In this document: piece by piece, positions 1-8,686 of the stretch | Position numbering within the stretch: position 1 is the first letter of the stretch | Layout of the letters: each line of letters begins with the position of its first letter | NCBI RefSeq assembly: GCF_001422645.1 | Contig: NZ_LMLR01000011.1 | Span: forward strand, 193,701-257,700 | Reading direction: 5' to 3' | DNA: 64,000 nucleotides | Source: Arthrobacter sp. Leaf69 | GTDB taxonomy: Bacteria; Actinomycetota; Actinomycetes; Actinomycetales; Micrococcaceae | The notes under the pieces: generated by a model | The model's database searches: none | What the model was told of the DNA's origin: nothing | The model's input: the letters and a program-made list of their open reading frames with translations, nothing else | Translations under genes and position numbers: made by a program

Positions 1-252
1 AGCCAGAGCCCGGGAAACCTCCGCGTACGCCGCGGCCAGCCGGACCTTCACCGCCGCCGACCGGGCATCCAGCCGCGCCACCCCGGCCATCCCGTCCAGG
101 CACGCATCCGCCAGCTCCCGCAACAGATCAGCACCAGGCAAATCAGCGCGTTCCTCCGCTGCGTTGATTAGGGCAGCCAGCGCAGCAACGGACGCGGTAA
201 CGGCGTCCACCGCCTCCCGGCAGTCCGCACTCCACCCTGCCCTGCTTTCCAC
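1..252 (-). CDS. DUF222/HNH-endonuclease-type protein, N-terminal fragment
   Basis: The minus-strand frame entering the left edge reads without a stop for 84 codons from a GTG at 252 and runs out of the window. The reading (ADCREAVDAVTASVAAL, then LADACLDGMAGVARLDAR) has the helical, Ala/Asp-rich look of the N-terminus of actinobacterial DUF222 proteins, which usually end in an HNH nuclease domain; these occur in many copies in Arthrobacter genomes. The frame is closed upstream by a TAA at about 283, so the start lies between there and 252. No clear ribosome binding site is visible, and an ATT at about 282 is an alternative. The HNH half lies outside the window, so nuclease activity cannot be judged. 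Confidence 0.6.
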   Translation of the reverse strand, partial: MESRAGWSADCREAVDAVTASVAALAALINAAEERADLPGADLLRELADACLDGMAGVARLDARSAAVKVRLAAAYAEVSRALA

Positions 253-462
253 ACTCTTATGATCCCGCGAGCCACCGACAATTTAGTGATGACGCCGGCG
301 GTGCTGCAACTGAGGCCAGGACTGCCCCCTGCCCGTAGTGGGAACCACCACGGAGCAGTCCGCCATCCGCAATTTAGTTGGCTGCGAGCCATTGACGACA
401 CTCTGCTGCCGGGTTAGACCTCGCCCCGCCAGCGCTCAGGCCATTTTTTGCAGTGGCTCGAG

Positions 463-1758
463 TCAATCCAAACTCGAGCTGTCGAAGCCTGCAGGGAAAT
501 TTGTCCAGCTCCGCATCGGCGAAAGTGCGATGGGGATTGCGGAGACGCCGGCGAGCAGGGCCCAAATCCAGAGCACGGGTTGGACACCTATCCATGAGGC
601 CAGCGCACCACCGGCAAGGCTGGCGACAGGCATGATTCCGAGGACAAAGAGCCTGTTGCTGGCCATGACTGTTCCGAGCCTGCCGGAGGGCGCGATACGC
701 GGGATGATACCGGCGCCAGCTACCGATATGACCACGACGAGGAAGGCCCACCCGAACGCGGAGACGCCGAGCCAGAGGGCCGGGAACCATGGCAGGCCCG
801 GAGCAAGCGGCGTCAGGGCAACGACCGGGACGCAAGCCACGCCTGCGAGAATCCTCGTCCTTCCTATGCCTAGCTGTGTCAGGATGGCCGGCGCTGCGAG
901 TGTGGCAACGAGCCCTCCCATGGCGGCGAAGGTACTGAGCAGCGCAAAAACAGCGGGGCCAAGTCCCAGGACGTTGAGGGCATAAACCGCCAGGGCCGCG
1001 CTGCCGAACATGGTCGCAGCGTTGAGGATCATTCCTGACAGGAATAGGCCCCTGAGCACCGAGTGGCGAACGGTGAAGGACAAGCCGCGCCGGGCCGTCA
1101 GCCAGAATCCCTCGTGTTCCCGGGCTCGCCTGATGTCTTCGTCGACCTTGATGCTCCGGAGAGCCAGTGCCGACAGGGCGTAGGAGATTCCAGCTGTCAC
1201 CAGCACAAACGGTGCAGCAACGGCACTGAGCAGCGTCCCCGTCACGGACGGGGAGCCGACGGCGACCGCGCTGGCGGCCGACTGCAGCCGGGCCTGGGCG
1301 TCGCTGATCCGATCCTTGCCCACCACCGAAGGGACAAACGCTCCATGTGCCGTAGTGAAGACAACATCGGCGACGCTAATCAGCGCCACGCACACCAACA
1401 AGTGCCCGATTGTCATGGCACCCGCCAGGAAGGCCGCCGGAACGCTGAGGACCACCACCATGCGGACCACGTCCGCGGTGATCATCAGCCTGCGCCGACG
1501 GCGCCGGTCCACCCAGACGCCGACCGGCAGACCCAGGACGAGGAACGCGCTCAAACCGAGGGCGTTAATGATCCCCACCTCCCAGGAGCCAGCCCCGAGC
1601 ATTGAGACCGCAATGATCGGGATCACGACGCGGCTTGCTTCGTCCCCGACCCCTTCGAACGCGCTGGAAGTCCACAGCTTTCGGAAAGCCATCAGCCCCA
1701 TCAGAGGCACTGCGGGCGGTGGCCGGCTTCCGGCGTCGATCTGGTGTTGTAAGGTCAC
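463..1758 (-). CDS. MFS transporter (drug-efflux type)
   Basis: This is an integral membrane protein with about 12 hydrophobic segments. The N-terminal part shows the usual MFS cytoplasmic loop after helix 2 (GVWVDRRRRRR, equivalent to the G-x-x-x-D-R-x-G-R-R motif). Overall it resembles the MefA/EntS-like exporters (MFS_3), whose substrates are small hydrophobic compounds; the substrate here is unknown. The frame is open back to an ATG at 1821, but two palindromes at 1759-1793 sit inside that extension, so a start at GTG 1758 (possibly leaderless) or ATG 1701 or 1692 is more believable. It is divergent from a zinc-finger/HTH protein gene that could be its regulator. A stem-loop (456-463 with 472-479) overlaps the stop codon but lacks a U-tract. 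Confidence 0.8.
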   Translation of the reverse strand: MTLQHQIDAGSRPPPAVPLMGLMAFRKLWTSSAFEGVGDEASRVVIPIIAVSMLGAGSWEVGIINALGLSAFLVLGLPVGVWVDRRRRRRLMITADVVRMVVVLSVPAAFLAGAMTIGHLLVCVALISVADVVFTTAHGAFVPSVVGKDRISDAQARLQSAASAVAVGSPSVTGTLLSAVAAPFVLVTAGISYALSALALRSIKVDEDIRRAREHEGFWLTARRGLSFTVRHSVLRGLFLSGMILNAATMFGSAALAVYALNVLGLGPAVFALLSTFAAMGGLVATLAAPAILTQLGIGRTRILAGVACVPVVALTPLAPGLPWFPALWLGVSAFGWAFLVVVISVAGAGIIPRIAPSGRLGTVMASNRLFVLGIMPVASLAGGALASWIGVQPVLWIWALLAGVSAIPIALSPMRSWTNFPAGFDSSSLD

Positions 1759-1793
1759 GCCTGACAACCTGTCAGGCAAAACCTGACGCGTCA
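1759..1793. promoter_or_regulatory. Paired palindromes between divergent genes, putative operator
   Basis: A perfect 8-bp inverted repeat, GCCTGACA-ACC-TGTCAGGC (1759-1777), is followed by a perfect 10-bp palindrome, TGACGCGTCA (1784-1793). Both carry the half-site CCTGAC. On the minus strand TTGACG (1794-1789) could serve as a -35 element for the MFS gene, with only a poor -10 at 17 bp. The arrangement is typical of a repressor site controlling an efflux gene; which protein binds is not shown. Confidence 0.55.
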
Positions 1794-1836
1794 AGTAGGC
1801 TGGAGATCGTCTATGAGTCAACCGAAGGAGAGTGTC

Positions 1837-2199
1837 ATGGGACAGGACCTGCCTTTGGCCGGGCCCCTGATGTGCAGCTTCTGCGCAGGACCGGCCAGTG
1901 CGTCACGTCGATTGGTGGCTGGTCCCGGCGTTGCCATCTGCCCGGACTGTGCCGCGGCGGCCATGGAATTGTTCAGCCGCAAGAAGGAATCAACGGTCAG
2001 GGCTCCCTGGTCAGGAATGACTGACGACGAACTGCTGGCGCACCTGCCGGAGATCGCCGCCGTCGCCTCGCAGGTCGAGGAGCGTTTGGGTGCTTGGGTC
2101 GGAACCGCGCGCGAAAGAAGGATCAGCTGGGCGCGCATCGGCGCGTCGCTGGGAATGACCAGGCAATCAGCATGGGAACGGTTTCAGCCCCCGCGCTGA
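1837..2199 (+). CDS. ClpX-type C4 zinc-finger protein with C-terminal HTH-like segment
   Basis: A 120-residue protein. Residues about 13-39 hold two Cys pairs (CSFC and CPDC, 22 residues apart), matching the zf-C4_ClpX fold found at the N-terminus of ClpX, but no AAA+ domain follows. The C-terminal third contains SWARIGASLGMTRQSAWERF, which reads like a helix-turn-helix. It is therefore a candidate small DNA-binding or adaptor protein, not a ClpX. ATG 1837 is chosen because AAGGAG stands at 1824-1829; an in-frame ATG at 1813 would overlap that site. It is divergent from the MFS gene with two palindromes between them. Actinobacteria carry many proteins of this ZnF+HTH layout; their role is not established. 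Confidence 0.7.
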   Translation: MGQDLPLAGPLMCSFCAGPASASRRLVAGPGVAICPDCAAAAMELFSRKKESTVRAPWSGMTDDELLAHLPEIAAVASQVEERLGAWVGTARERRISWARIGASLGMTRQSAWERFQPPR

Positions 2200-2276
2200 C
2201 AGCCGTGCCCCGATCAGTGGGGTCGCCTACACTGCAAGGCGACGCCGCGATCTGGCCGGATGCGTTCGCAGTTGAC

Positions 2277-2777
2277 TCAGATCCCTGGCTCACCGGTTCT
2301 GATCCAGTAGCGCAGCACAGGTCCGTCCCTGGCGTCATCCTCGAGGAGGCCGCCTAGTCGTTCGATGGTCTTCGCCGAGGCAAGATTTTCTGCCTCGCAA
2401 ACAACCAGCAAGCGTTCCATGCCGAGTGCCCGCGCCTCGCAGATCATGCGGCCGAGCGCCCAGGTTGCCAGTCCGCGCCGGCGGGCCGACGGCCGTATGC
2501 CGTAGCCGATGTGTCCGGCCCACGGCACAACATCGTTTCCCTCGTGACGCAGCGCAATCCCGCCGAGCACTTGGTCGCGCTCAATGATCCAGCGGTACAT
2601 ACAGCGTTCCGACTCCCCAACCAGCCGCTCCAGCCAGGCTGCGAACCCGGCTGGCGAATCGACGTCGTCGGTGGTCAACAGCCCGAACCCATCCTCGTGG
2701 ACGCCGGCACCCCACTCGGCACGCGCCTCAAGCCAGGCAGCCTGCAGCCGACTGGCAGGTTCAATCAGCTTGGGCAT
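2277..2777 (-). CDS. GNAT-family N-acetyltransferase
   Basis: A 166-residue protein with a GNAT fold. The acetyl-CoA-binding signature is visible as [16 protein letters not shown] (Q/R-x-x-G-x-G/A class), preceded by the beta4 strand GHIGYGI and followed by the late alpha helix NLASAKTIERLGG. The N-terminal EARAEWGAGVHEDG and SPAGFAAWLERL pattern resembles the acetyltransferase 3 (RimJ-like) group. The start is placed at ATG 2777, where the protein begins MPKLIEPAS; the frame is open 29 codons further upstream without support. The substrate is unknown. The gene stands alone between two divergent or unrelated neighbours. Confidence 0.75.
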   Translation of the reverse strand: MPKLIEPASRLQAAWLEARAEWGAGVHEDGFGLLTTDDVDSPAGFAAWLERLVGESERCMYRWIIERDQVLGGIALRHEGNDVVPWAGHIGYGIRPSARRRGLATWALGRMICEARALGMERLLVVCEAENLASAKTIERLGGLLEDDARDGPVLRYWIRTGEPGI

Positions 2778-2967
2778 GCCGCAACTGTAGCTCCAGCATC
2801 CGGGTACTTTCCAACGATGGCTGGCACGTCCGGGCAGTCCGATGGACACTGGACGACGCGGCACGGGCTCTGGGACGGCGGCCGCCGAGGTGAGAGGAAC
2901 GGGACTTTCTCAGCCGCACTTGACCAGATCGAGAACTTCGTGCGTGGCATTCCCGGGAACAGGCGAG

Positions 2968-4839
2968 CTACGGAGTCACTATGTTGAACGACGGATCGCC
3001 CTTATCAAGGACGCCGAGCAGGTTTTGGAGGACGGTGGCGTCACCGTCGATATCTATGCCGGCAGAGTCCATGTCCCCGCTGAGGAGCGCGAGCATCCGG
3101 CTTTTGGTGAGGGAAAGCTTCACCGAGGCCGTCGCATCGGCGGGCCGTGGGGTGCTCATGAGCACGCCGTTGCGCAGGATCACCCGATAGTTCGCATTGA
3201 GATCTGTAAACGTCACGTTGAGTGTCAGGTCGAGATCCCATGCCTTGGGTCCGTTGACCGAGATGGCAAGTGAGTCGAAGATCTGTTCGGCAGTGAGCTG
3301 GGCGAGAATCGCTGGCGCTGCCGTCACGGCCGGGGTGCCAAAGTTGCCTCCGCGGAGTTCGGTGGCGCCCGAAAGGAAGAAGTTCCGCCAGGTCCCGTTC
3401 TCGCTGCCATACCCGAGCTGTTCCAAGGTGTCGGCATAGAGGGCGCGGGCTGCAATGTGGTCCGGGTCGGCGAAGACGGCGTGGTCCAGCAGGGTCGCCG
3501 CCCAACGGAAGTCTCCCGACTCGAAGGCTGTTTGGGCGAGTTTGACAACTTGATCGAGCCCGCCCATCGCCTCGACGTACCGGATCGCGAGTTCGGTGGG
3601 GGGATGCGGCCAGAGTCGCCCGGGGCTGGCATCAAACCATCCCATATACCGCTGGTAGATGGCCTTGACGTTGTGGCTGACGGAGCCGTAGTAGCCACGG
3701 GTGCTCCAGGCACGTTCCAGTGCCGGCGGCAGTTCGATGATCTCGGCGATCTCCGATCCTGTGTACCCCTGGTTGATGTACCGCAGGGTCTGATCATGCA
3801 AGTAGGCGTATAGGTCACGTTGTGTGGCCAGATAGTCCGCGATGCGATCGGATCCCCAGGTGGGCCAATGGTGGGACGCGAAGGCGACGTCAGTCCGAGC
3901 ACCGAAGGTTTCGATGGCCTCGGTCAAGTAGGTTGCCCAGACGTGGGGGTCGCGGACGAGTGCCCCGCGCAGGGTCAGCAGGTTGTGCAGGGTGTGGGTC
4001 GCGTTTTCGGCCATACACAGTGCCCGGTACCGGGGGAAGTAGAAGTGCATTTCCGCCGGCGCCTCTGTCCCCGGCGCCATCTGGAACTCGATCTCGACGC
4101 CGTCGACAGTGTGCGTCTGGCCAGTCTCACTGATGTCGAGGGTCGGTACTATGAGTCCGACTTCTCCAGTCGACGTCGTCTGGCCGAGACCTGCGCCAAC
4201 CTGACCAAGAGGCCCGCGATCCAGGGCAGCGCCGTACATGTAGCCTGCCCGCCGGGCCATGGCGGTCCCGGCGTAGACGTTTTCGGACACCGCGTGTTCG
4301 ACGAAACCAACGGGTGCGATCACTTCAATGTGACCGGCGTTCACCGCCTCCTGCGACGCGACGCCGAAAACACCGCCGAAATGGTCTACGTGGCTGTGCG
4401 TATAGATGACGGCGATAACCTGCCTGTCGCCCCGATGCGTGCGGTAGAGGGCGAGTGCCGCGGCCGCCGTCTCCGTCGAGATCAGCGGGTCGATCACGAT
4501 CACTCCCGTGTCGCCCTCGACGAACGTGACGTTGGAAAGATCCAGGCCGCGCACTTGGTAAACGCCCTCAACCACCTCATACAAACCCTGTTTGGCGACC
4601 AGCGTGGATTGGCGCCAGAGGCTGGGGTTGACCGACGGCGGGGCCTCTCCTGAGAGGAATGCGTAGCTGTCGCTGTCCCAGACAGCCCGGCCGTCCGATG
4701 CACCCACCACGCCAGGGTCCAGAGCTGCGATGAACCCCCGGTCTGCATCGACAAAGTCGGCACGGTCGCTGAACGGGAGCGCCTCCGACAGTTTTCGATG
4801 GGCTGCACGGATCGCCTCAGAGGCTGGCTTGGATTCCAC
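2968..4839 (-). CDS. Alkyl sulfatase, metallo-beta-lactamase fold with SCP2 domain (SdsA1/BDS1 type)
   Basis: A 623-residue protein matching class III linear primary-alkylsulfatases, which hydrolyse sulfate esters such as dodecyl sulfate to the alcohol and sulfate using two zinc ions. The metal motif THSHVDHFGG is at residues 147-156; further family landmarks are AENATHTLHNL, HHWPTWG and YGSVSHNVKAIYQRYMGW. The C-terminal about 130 residues (from TAEQIFDSLAISVNG) form the SCP-2-like domain that binds the alkyl chain. The start is GTG 4839, with AAGGGA about 10 nt upstream. Unlike secreted Pseudomonas SdsA1, no signal peptide is visible, so the enzyme should be cytoplasmic. No regulator or sulfate transporter is adjacent. 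Confidence 0.92.
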   Translation of the reverse strand: MESKPASEAIRAAHRKLSEALPFSDRADFVDADRGFIAALDPGVVGASDGRAVWDSDSYAFLSGEAPPSVNPSLWRQSTLVAKQGLYEVVEGVYQVRGLDLSNVTFVEGDTGVIVIDPLISTETAAAALALYRTHRGDRQVIAVIYTHSHVDHFGGVFGVASQEAVNAGHIEVIAPVGFVEHAVSENVYAGTAMARRAGYMYGAALDRGPLGQVGAGLGQTTSTGEVGLIVPTLDISETGQTHTVDGVEIEFQMAPGTEAPAEMHFYFPRYRALCMAENATHTLHNLLTLRGALVRDPHVWATYLTEAIETFGARTDVAFASHHWPTWGSDRIADYLATQRDLYAYLHDQTLRYINQGYTGSEIAEIIELPPALERAWSTRGYYGSVSHNVKAIYQRYMGWFDASPGRLWPHPPTELAIRYVEAMGGLDQVVKLAQTAFESGDFRWAATLLDHAVFADPDHIAARALYADTLEQLGYGSENGTWRNFFLSGATELRGGNFGTPAVTAAPAILAQLTAEQIFDSLAISVNGPKAWDLDLTLNVTFTDLNANYRVILRNGVLMSTPRPADATASVKLSLTKSRMLALLSGDMDSAGIDIDGDATVLQNLLGVLDKGDPSFNIVTP

Positions 4840-5083
4840 TGGTTGTCCATCCCTTCGGGCGGGAACACTCGGTGCGTATCACTATGCACGACCCGGTGAA
4901 CCCTGACAACGCCCCCTATGGGAACCCGTCGCGGGTCTCCCCTGTAGTGGGTATTGCACGCCTGAGAGCCCAGCGGCAGGAACTCGTCAACAATTGGGAT
5001 AACTCCGACATTGCCGATTGGCCTGCACGCGCTGGTGCCGGCACCGCTGCACACGGTGACGATCAGAAAGGTCTTCGCTGTCT

Positions 5084-5839
5084 TCAAGCTTGAGCGATTG
5101 CTTGTTCCCATGCCGCCTTGTTTTGAGCCACGTAGTTGGCAGCGGCGCGCCAATGCTCACCATGCCCGTTCGCAAACATATCTGCCCAGGGTTGGAACCC
5201 ACTCTCACGTGAGGAACGTAGCATTTCGAACATCGCCGCAGCCCGTTTCGCCATTGCGGCCGGCAGCGCCTCGCGCAACGCCAGGTCGGCGCCGTAGCCG
5301 TCGACCAGAGCGCGCAACCTCGTAGCAGCTGATTTCACTGCCTGCCCTTCGAAGAGCATGCCGAATGACTGCGCGGCGTATGCCAGATCCCACAACCGGG
5401 TGCTGGGCCCGGCACCATCCCAATCAATGAACACCCATCGGTCTCCCACGATGAGGTTCCACGGAGCGAGGTCGTTATGGCACATCAGATTCGGATTCGC
5501 TGCGGGCAGCAGCATCCCCCTGGTGCCTGGCTTCGGGACCACGAATTTTTCGCTCGCATCGTGGATTTGCCGAATCATTCGACCAACCCGCAGCAAATCC
5601 TCCCGAGCGAGGGGCAACTGATCCAGCGCGAGAATGCCTTCGACGTACTCGACCACATGTCTACCGTCTTCGTCACGGCCCAGAGGCTGAGGAACGTCCA
5701 CCCCTGACGATCGGAGCGCACCAAGATACTCCTGGACGGCGGACGAGTTCTCCAGCCAAGGTTTTCGGACGGTGTGACCAACGCGCACAACACTTTCGGA
5801 AGCATTTCCACCCGTCAGTTGCTCCTCTTCCTCGACCAT
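5084..5839 (-). CDS. APH-family phosphotransferase
   Basis: A 251-residue protein with the aminoglycoside-phosphotransferase/choline-kinase fold. The catalytic loop reads CHNDLAPWNLI (H121, N122, D123, with N128) and the Mg-binding motif FIDWDGAG lies at about 137-144. The N-terminal nucleotide-binding lobe carries VVRVGHTVRKPW and VVEYVEG. Such proteins phosphorylate hydroxyls of small molecules; antibiotic resistance cannot be assumed. The start is ATG 5839. It is followed upstream, on the other strand, by an unrelated conserved gene. About 245 bp separate its stop from the alkylsulfatase start, and I see no convincing promoter there. Confidence 0.78.
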   Translation of the reverse strand: MVEEEEQLTGGNASESVVRVGHTVRKPWLENSSAVQEYLGALRSSGVDVPQPLGRDEDGRHVVEYVEGILALDQLPLAREDLLRVGRMIRQIHDASEKFVVPKPGTRGMLLPAANPNLMCHNDLAPWNLIVGDRWVFIDWDGAGPSTRLWDLAYAAQSFGMLFEGQAVKSAATRLRALVDGYGADLALREALPAAMAKRAAAMFEMLRSSRESGFQPWADMFANGHGEHWRAAANYVAQNKAAWEQAIAQA

Positions 5840-5991
5840 CCCAGCAGGCTACCGGGAGCCAGCCCAACGACCAATGGCCCACGGAGCCGAACAGGTCCAG
5901 CCGGAAGTAGCCGGGACCTGCGCGAGCCACGCTCGTCGACTTTCGACACGCCAACCGGACCGTCTTCGGAGGACCATGGAATGCTACGGGT

Positions 5992-6390
5992 GTGGAAGCC
6001 AAGAAACTGTCGAAGTACGTCCGCTACCAGGCAACATGTCCAAACCTCCGAGGCACTTATCCAGGCATTTTCGCTCTCGCAAACGGTCTTGCCCAAAGTG
6101 GCGAACTCAGCGCAGTCGACTGGGGTCAATGGCGCCGCGCAAACGACCGGGCCGATGCCGCGTATCCGGACCCTGCAGCCGTGGATGCGTCCGTCTATGA
6201 TCGCAAGATCAACCCAACAGCCCAGTCCTGGTTCAAAAGCACAGCGCAGCATCTCCTCGCTGATCTGAACTTTTACGAGGACCTCCTGAGGCGGCACCAC
6301 GTCGAGTACCAGGTGCTGCACTCGGACGATCCAGGAACCGTCCTCTACGAAGACGAAGTCCAGATCCTTGTCAGGCCTCGACTGTTGTAG
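5992..6390 (+). CDS. Conserved actinobacterial hypothetical protein
   Basis: A 132-residue soluble protein starting with GTG (MEAKKLSKYVRYQATCPN). The layout, with an N-terminal KYVRYQA strand, an ARANGL/GELS helix, WRRANDRADAAYPDP, a YDRKINP segment and a C-terminal hydrophobic strand VLYEDEVQILVRP, resembles a family common in Streptomyces and Arthrobacter with no assigned function. The ribosome binding site is weak, but no other in-frame ATG lies upstream. Codon usage looks native. It stands alone between an APH-like gene on the opposite strand and a methyltransferase gene. Confidence 0.65.
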   Translation: MEAKKLSKYVRYQATCPNLRGTYPGIFALANGLAQSGELSAVDWGQWRRANDRADAAYPDPAAVDASVYDRKINPTAQSWFKSTAQHLLADLNFYEDLLRRHHVEYQVLHSDDPGTVLYEDEVQILVRPRLL

Positions 6391-6531
6391 CGAATCGTCC
6401 AGGGTTCCCGCCCGCATCACCCACAGCTCTGATTCGTGACCGCTGACTCAGGAGCGGACGAGACAATGCCCACCGGGCGAAACGCCTCCGACACGGCTGC
6501 GCAGTCAGAACACCCCCGGTAGCCTGTCCAG

Positions 6532-7188
6532 ATGAGCGCTGATGATCGCCTTGCCACCGTCCGGTCAACGTACGATTTGGTGGCAGAAAGCTACGCAAGC
6601 GTGCTGCCCGACGCCAGTTTCGAAGCGCCGGTGGACCGCGGCATGATCCAAGCGTTCGTGGCCCACGTCACCGAGGGGAACGCCCGTTCAGTAGTCGATG
6701 CCGGCTGCGGGTCGGGCCGTATGACCCGGCTGCTGTCGTCCCTGGGAGTGGACGTGTCAGGCATCGATGTGTCCGGCGGCATCATCGACGTGGCCCGGCG
6801 GTCCAATCCAGGGCTCAGCTTTGAGGTCGGCGAACTGGCGGACCTCCCTTTCGCGGATATGCAGCTGGGCGGACTCTTCGCCTGGTACTCGATCATCCAT
6901 TCACCGCCCAAGGATCTCCCCCGGATATTTGCCGAGTTCTTCCGCGTTCTGGCACCCGGGGGCCATGCAATCCTCAGTTTTCAGGTCGGCGAGGGCCACC
7001 GGCATCTCTCACGCGCCTACGGGCACGACGTGTCGATGGACGCCCAACTCTTCACACCGGAGATCATCACGGAACATCTGGCCGCCGCCGGCTTCAACGT
7101 GGTCGCCCAGATGACCCGCCCGGCACGGACGCACGAAACTACGCCGCAGGCAGTTCTTCTCGCCCACCGTCCAGGCATAGGGGCATAA
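6532..7188 (+). CDS. Class I SAM-dependent methyltransferase
   Basis: A 218-residue protein. SAM-binding motif I is VVDAGCGSGRMTR (residues about 54-66), motif II is the acidic residue in VSGIDVS, and the post-motif GHAILSFQVG follows the usual LAPGGH turn (Methyltransf_11/25 type). The N-terminus YDLVAESYASVLPD is the typical substrate-side lid of this class. ATG 6532 is the first credible start. No neighbouring gene indicates the substrate, so small-molecule, lipid and quinone-like targets all remain possible. Confidence 0.8.
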   Translation: MSADDRLATVRSTYDLVAESYASVLPDASFEAPVDRGMIQAFVAHVTEGNARSVVDAGCGSGRMTRLLSSLGVDVSGIDVSGGIIDVARRSNPGLSFEVGELADLPFADMQLGGLFAWYSIIHSPPKDLPRIFAEFFRVLAPGGHAILSFQVGEGHRHLSRAYGHDVSMDAQLFTPEIITEHLAAAGFNVVAQMTRPARTHETTPQAVLLAHRPGIGA

Positions 7189-7259
7189 GCCAGTCCCGGC
7201 GGCCCCCTGCCAGCCGGCAACGGCGGACACCCGCAGCGACTGGCCGATATCGTGGTTCC

Positions 7260-7760
7260 ATGAGGCAGACCGCGGGACAGAAGCTCGGATCGTTGCTGCT
7301 TCCGCTGTATCTGCTGGCGGTCCTTGCCGGCATAGCGGCCGGCGCGGGTGCGGGCGCTGTCCTAATTGCGGTTTCGGCGATCCAGCGGGCCATCCAGCCC
7401 GAGCTCGCCGCGGGCTGGGGACCAGGCGGAATCGGGATCATGCCGGTCCTGATCGGCCTGCCGGTCGGAGCCGGGATGGCATTGGCCCCGGCCACCGGTG
7501 CCGTTGTGGGCTTGTTCGTGCAGGCGTGGAATACGCCGTTTCCGTCCCTCAAGAGCCAGGCACGGGCTGCCGCCTGGGGTGCTGGATCGGCCTCCGCCCT
7601 GCTCGCCGGTGCCATGCTCTTCCTGACCGGCGCGGACCCGGTGGCGACCCTCGCGGCCGGTGCAGCCTATGCGTTTGTCTCATTCCTGCTGGCGTCCGCC
7701 ATTACCTACCGGCTCCTGCGGTACAAGGAAGCCCGGGAGTCAGCCGCGCAAGGAGACTGA
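7260..7760 (+). CDS. Small multi-pass membrane protein, unknown function
   Basis: A 166-residue protein with about four hydrophobic segments (roughly residues 10-38, 60-90, 105-125 and 128-150), rich in Gly and Ala, and a basic-acidic C-terminal tail (RYKEARESAAQGD). I do not recognise a family. It begins at ATG 7260 about 70 nt after the methyltransferase stop and could be co-transcribed with it. The opposite-strand acetyltransferase gene ends 11 nt beyond its stop, so the two are tightly convergent. Confidence 0.65.
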   Translation: MRQTAGQKLGSLLLPLYLLAVLAGIAAGAGAGAVLIAVSAIQRAIQPELAAGWGPGGIGIMPVLIGLPVGAGMALAPATGAVVGLFVQAWNTPFPSLKSQARAAAWGAGSASALLAGAMLFLTGADPVATLAAGAAYAFVSFLLASAITYRLLRYKEARESAAQGD

Positions 7761-7771
7761 AGGCTCCGGCG

Positions 7772-8590
7772 TCAACAGCCGGTCAGGTGCCGCTTCGGCC
7801 GCTCCTGCCGGTACAGGTACCGGCCAACGGTGTGGAACCCGGCGCGGGTGTACAGTTCCCGGGCTCCGGAATTGGAGGCCATGACCAGCAGCCAGTAGCT
7901 GCCAACGCCCTTGGCATCCCCCTCATGCAGCAGCGCCTGCAGGATCCGGGAGGCAAAGCCGCGGCGCCGGGCGTCCGGGCGTGTCGCCATGCAGTACAGC
8001 CCGCCGGACAACCCGCCCGCCCCCACTCCCCCGCCCGTGCCGCAGGCAACGCCCGGCGGCACGGCAAGGCGTCCGACGGCGGCCGGCCGGCCGTCCTCGT
8101 CGCGCACGAGGGCGTACAGGGCGGGGCAGCGTTCCAGGATCCCGCGGGCGACGGCAAGTGCGGTATCGTCGCCCCGGCCGTCCACGCTCCACCACAGCCG
8201 CAGCCACTCTTCGGAGGGGTCGGCCGAAATCTCGACGTCGGAGTCAGCCGCCGGCGCATCCGTGCCGCCGTCGAGGGCCAGCACCAGGGTTTCGGACTGC
8301 CGCGTGAAGCCTTCCGCGTCCAGTACGGCGTTGAGCGCCGCGTGGCGGGGGTCCTCGAACACCTGGAAGATCAACGGCAGCCGGCGGTTCCGGTACCAGA
8401 GGCGTGCCTCCCGGAGCCGGGCGAGAAGCCCGTGGGGATCGAGGCCAGGCTCACGCGGCCACACGGAGTTGGCCCGCTGGGTCACCCCTGAGGCGGCGCG
8501 GAGCACCCAACCGCCGGACTCTTCCGCCTCGGCTGCGGGCCACGCGGCATCCATCAGCGCTTCAAGCCCGGTGATCGGTTCCGGTTCCAT
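7772..8590 (-). CDS. GNAT-family N-acetyltransferase (two-domain)
   Basis: A 272-residue protein. The C-terminal half contains a canonical acetyl-CoA motif, LYCMATRPDARRRGFASRILQALL, and the later GNAT pattern LLVMASNSGARELYTRAGFHTVGRYLY. The N-terminal half (WPAAEAEESGGWVLRAASG, then RANSVWP) resembles the GNAT-like domain of mycothiol-synthase-like or PanZ-type proteins found in many Actinobacteria. ATG 8590 has the strong site AGGGGGG directly upstream, which decides the start over the 30-codon upstream extension. It lies downstream of aspS on the same strand, but a stem-loop separates them. Confidence 0.8.
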   Translation of the reverse strand: MEPEPITGLEALMDAAWPAAEAEESGGWVLRAASGVTQRANSVWPREPGLDPHGLLARLREARLWYRNRRLPLIFQVFEDPRHAALNAVLDAEGFTRQSETLVLALDGGTDAPAADSDVEISADPSEEWLRLWWSVDGRGDDTALAVARGILERCPALYALVRDEDGRPAAVGRLAVPPGVACGTGGGVGAGGLSGGLYCMATRPDARRRGFASRILQALLHEGDAKGVGSYWLLVMASNSGARELYTRAGFHTVGRYLYRQERPKRHLTGC

Positions 8591-8640
8591 AAGCCCCCCT
8601 CGCTCCCGTGCTTCCGGGACAGCAATTGCTCCGACAGCAA

Positions 8641-8666
8641 AGGCTCCCCGGTGTCCCGGAGAGCCT
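8641..8666 (-). terminator. Stem-loop downstream of aspS
   Basis: An 11-bp stem with one mismatch (8641-8651 with 8656-8666) and a TGTC loop stands 20 nt beyond the aspS stop codon. No long U-tract follows, which is common for terminators in this group. Confidence 0.6.
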
Positions 8667-8686
8667 CTGCTAATCAACACGTCAGG

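Noticed and set aside
456..479. Inverted repeat GCTCGAGT/ACTCGAGC at the end of the MFS gene
   Set aside because: Considered as a terminator, but the T-run next to it (443-449) is on the wrong side for the minus-strand transcript, and no other T-run follows.
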